Source: Emticicia sp943368675
GTDB lineage: Bacteria; Bacteroidota; Bacteroidia; Cytophagales; Spirosomataceae
Direction of reading: 5' to 3'
Assembly: GCA_943368675.1 (NCBI GenBank)
Contig: CALRLN020000386.1
Location: 1 to 5,450 of the forward strand
Length of the DNA stretch: 5,450 nt
Both the position numbers and the translations under genes were made by a program. The notes under the pieces were generated by a model. The model had not been told where the DNA came from, searched no databases, and saw only the letters and a program-made list of their open reading frames with translations. This document shows positions 5,425 through 5,450 of the stretch, piece by piece. Position 1 is the first letter of the stretch. The number at the start of each line of letters is the position of its first letter.

Positions 5425-5450
5425 ATAAGTTCGGATTTTTATTTGACTTT

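Noticed and set aside
1..5450. TTTATTTGAC at both ends of the window (1-10 and 5438-5447)
   Set aside because: It is a 10-base AT-rich match without flanking similarity, target-site features or transposase genes between; coincidence is the best explanation.
1..5450. Search for a defence system, CRISPR array, mobile element, tRNA or riboswitch
   Set aside because: All five substantial genes are known metabolic, redox or regulatory families; no regularly spaced repeats, transposase signatures or tRNA-like cloverleafs were seen.

Overview
This 5.45 kb window looks like ordinary chromosome from a member of the Bacteroidota, most like the Sphingobacteria/Chitinophaga/Cytophaga lineages. The evidence is moderate GC (about 40% by eye), AT-rich leaders without clear Shine-Dalgarno sequences, -7 boxes close to TAnnTTTG, and a Crp/Fnr-type regulator of the short (~190 aa) kind common in that phylum. 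The genus cannot be fixed from the sequence alone.

Layout, left to right. (1) 1-191: gene-free in this window. It holds the terminator of the leftward CMD/AhpD gene, a leftward promoter candidate with a perfect -7 box, and a bulged 13-bp hairpin. (2) 192-626 (-): small carboxymuconolactone decarboxylase/AhpD-family protein. (3) 704-1276 (-): Crp/Fnr-family regulator. The 77-nt gap to the AhpD gene carries a hairpin plus T-tract and a promoter-like sequence. (4) 1348-4028 (-): two-gene operon, 2Fe-2S subunit first and then the Tat-exported molybdopterin subunit of an isoquinoline-1-oxidoreductase (IorAB)-type molybdenum hydroxylase, ended by a strong intrinsic terminator at 1305-1335. (5) 4029-4301: divergent intergenic region with a perfect 14-bp palindrome and promoter-like boxes for both directions. 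(6) 4302-5339 (+): low-specificity L-threonine aldolase, followed by a clear intrinsic terminator.

How the genes work together. The two molybdenum hydroxylase subunits form one enzyme: 2Fe-2S clusters pass electrons from the molybdenum centre. The large subunit has a near-ideal twin-arginine signal, so the complex is expected to be exported folded, with the small subunit carried along. The FAD subunit, the cytochrome c acceptor and the XdhC-type maturation factor are not in this window. The Crp-like regulator and the AhpD-like protein may form a redox- or stress-linked pair, which is inferred from adjacency only. The threonine aldolase is a housekeeping amino-acid enzyme (L-threonine/L-allo-threonine to glycine plus acetaldehyde) and appears functionally unrelated, although the acetaldehyde it makes is an aldehyde and its neighbour belongs to the aldehyde oxidase superfamily.

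I see no CRISPR array, tRNA, rRNA, insertion sequence, phage gene or defence system. The points worth a second look are the His that replaces the expected catalytic Glu in the AhpD-like protein, the palindrome in front of the molybdenum hydroxylase operon, and a recurring TGATTAAATG motif around the Crp/AhpD pair.
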